Below, piece by piece: positions 33,408 to 33,542 of a stretch of DNA of 33,542 nucleotides. Within the stretch, counting starts at the first letter, position 1. Each line of letters begins with the position of its first letter. The DNA comes from an uncultured Chitinophagales bacterium. Lineage in GTDB: Bacteria > Bacteroidota > Bacteroidia > Chitinophagales > Chitinophagaceae. Under the pieces are notes generated by a model. The model searched no databases and was not told the DNA's origin. It saw only the letters and a list, made by a program, of their open reading frames with translations. Made by a program: the position numbers and the translations under genes. The stretch spans positions 1 through 33,542 of the forward strand of contig CAMPIQ010000023.1 of the NCBI GenBank assembly GCA_946886475.1. Reading direction: 5' to 3'.

Positions 33408-33542
33408 ATTAGCTGCACGAATTTAACGGTTGGACAACAATATTTTTAGATTTTCTTAATAAAATGATTATTACTCAGCAGTTTACTTGAATATTGATAA
33501 GCGGTCAGAGGCTTGTCCTGAAGGTGGATTACTCATTAAAGT

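Larger units (their letters stand above)
33306..33542. other. Leader and upstream region of SusC2, to the window edge
   Basis: No gene is seen. Two inverted repeats lie here: the terminator-like hairpin at 33345-33367 and ACCAAA-CTCA-TTTGGT at 33392-33407. No exact TAnnTTTG is seen on the minus strand. Any regulator of the locus would be to the right of the window. Confidence 0.5.

Noticed and set aside
1..33542. Mobile element, prophage, CRISPR array or RNA genes
   Set aside because: No transposase, integrase, long direct repeats, spacer-repeat pattern or tRNA-like cloverleaf was seen; gene content is core metabolism and nutrient uptake throughout.

Overview
The window is a chromosomal stretch of a Bacteroidota bacterium, most likely of the Chitinophagaceae or a near relative. 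The reasons are two SusC/SusD outer-membrane pairs, many lipoproteins with short 'CKK'-type mature ends, a biotin ligase without a DNA-binding domain, almost no Shine-Dalgarno sequences, and several exact matches to the Bacteroidota promoter -7 element TAnnTTTG. The family assignment is inference. I see no tRNA, rRNA, CRISPR, phage, transposase or insertion sequence. Every spacer is shorter than 300 bases.

Layout. Bases 207-4004 (minus) hold a DinB-fold protein, a short-form carbamoyl-phosphate synthase large subunit (carB) and a small membrane-anchored protein. Bases 4140-6876 (plus) hold a secreted M23 peptidase, a PrxQ/Bcp peroxiredoxin and a small lipoprotein. birA (minus) then diverges from a tight plus-strand run at 7714-13626: rsfS, ftsH, a LUD-domain protein, lpxH, a secreted propeller-like protein and an MscS channel. 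Several junctions overlap, so this is probably one operon joining ribosome silencing, membrane proteolysis, lipid A synthesis and membrane-tension release. Bases 13643-15887 (minus) carry a periplasmic thioredoxin-fold protein, a MerR regulator and a membrane-anchored M23 peptidase. The last diverges from alaS. After alaS come a periplasmic double-PDZ protein, gatB, and a TlpA-like lipoprotein overlapping gatB, ending at a bidirectional terminator (22778-22813).

Bases 22823-33305 (minus) are two tandem SusC/SusD units. The upstream unit reads SusC2, SusD2, beta-sandwich lipoprotein, terminator. The downstream unit reads SusC1, SusD1, terminator. This is an outer-membrane import locus for an unknown glycan or other oligomer. 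No degrading enzyme, sigma factor or sensor lies inside the window, and SusC2 starts only 237 bases from the edge.

Most of the window is ordinary core genome, and I did not find a convincing new defence or mobile system. The most unusual structure is in the spacers: arrays with a strict 7-base period (TTTTGAA-like units at four places, GCTATTA-like units at one). Other points worth a look are the divergent birA/rsfS pair, in which neither gene has a usable ATG; strong hairpins at the ftsH/LUD junction and over the peroxiredoxin stop codon; a CarB ending before its allosteric domain; and a terminator-like hairpin in the SusC2 leader.
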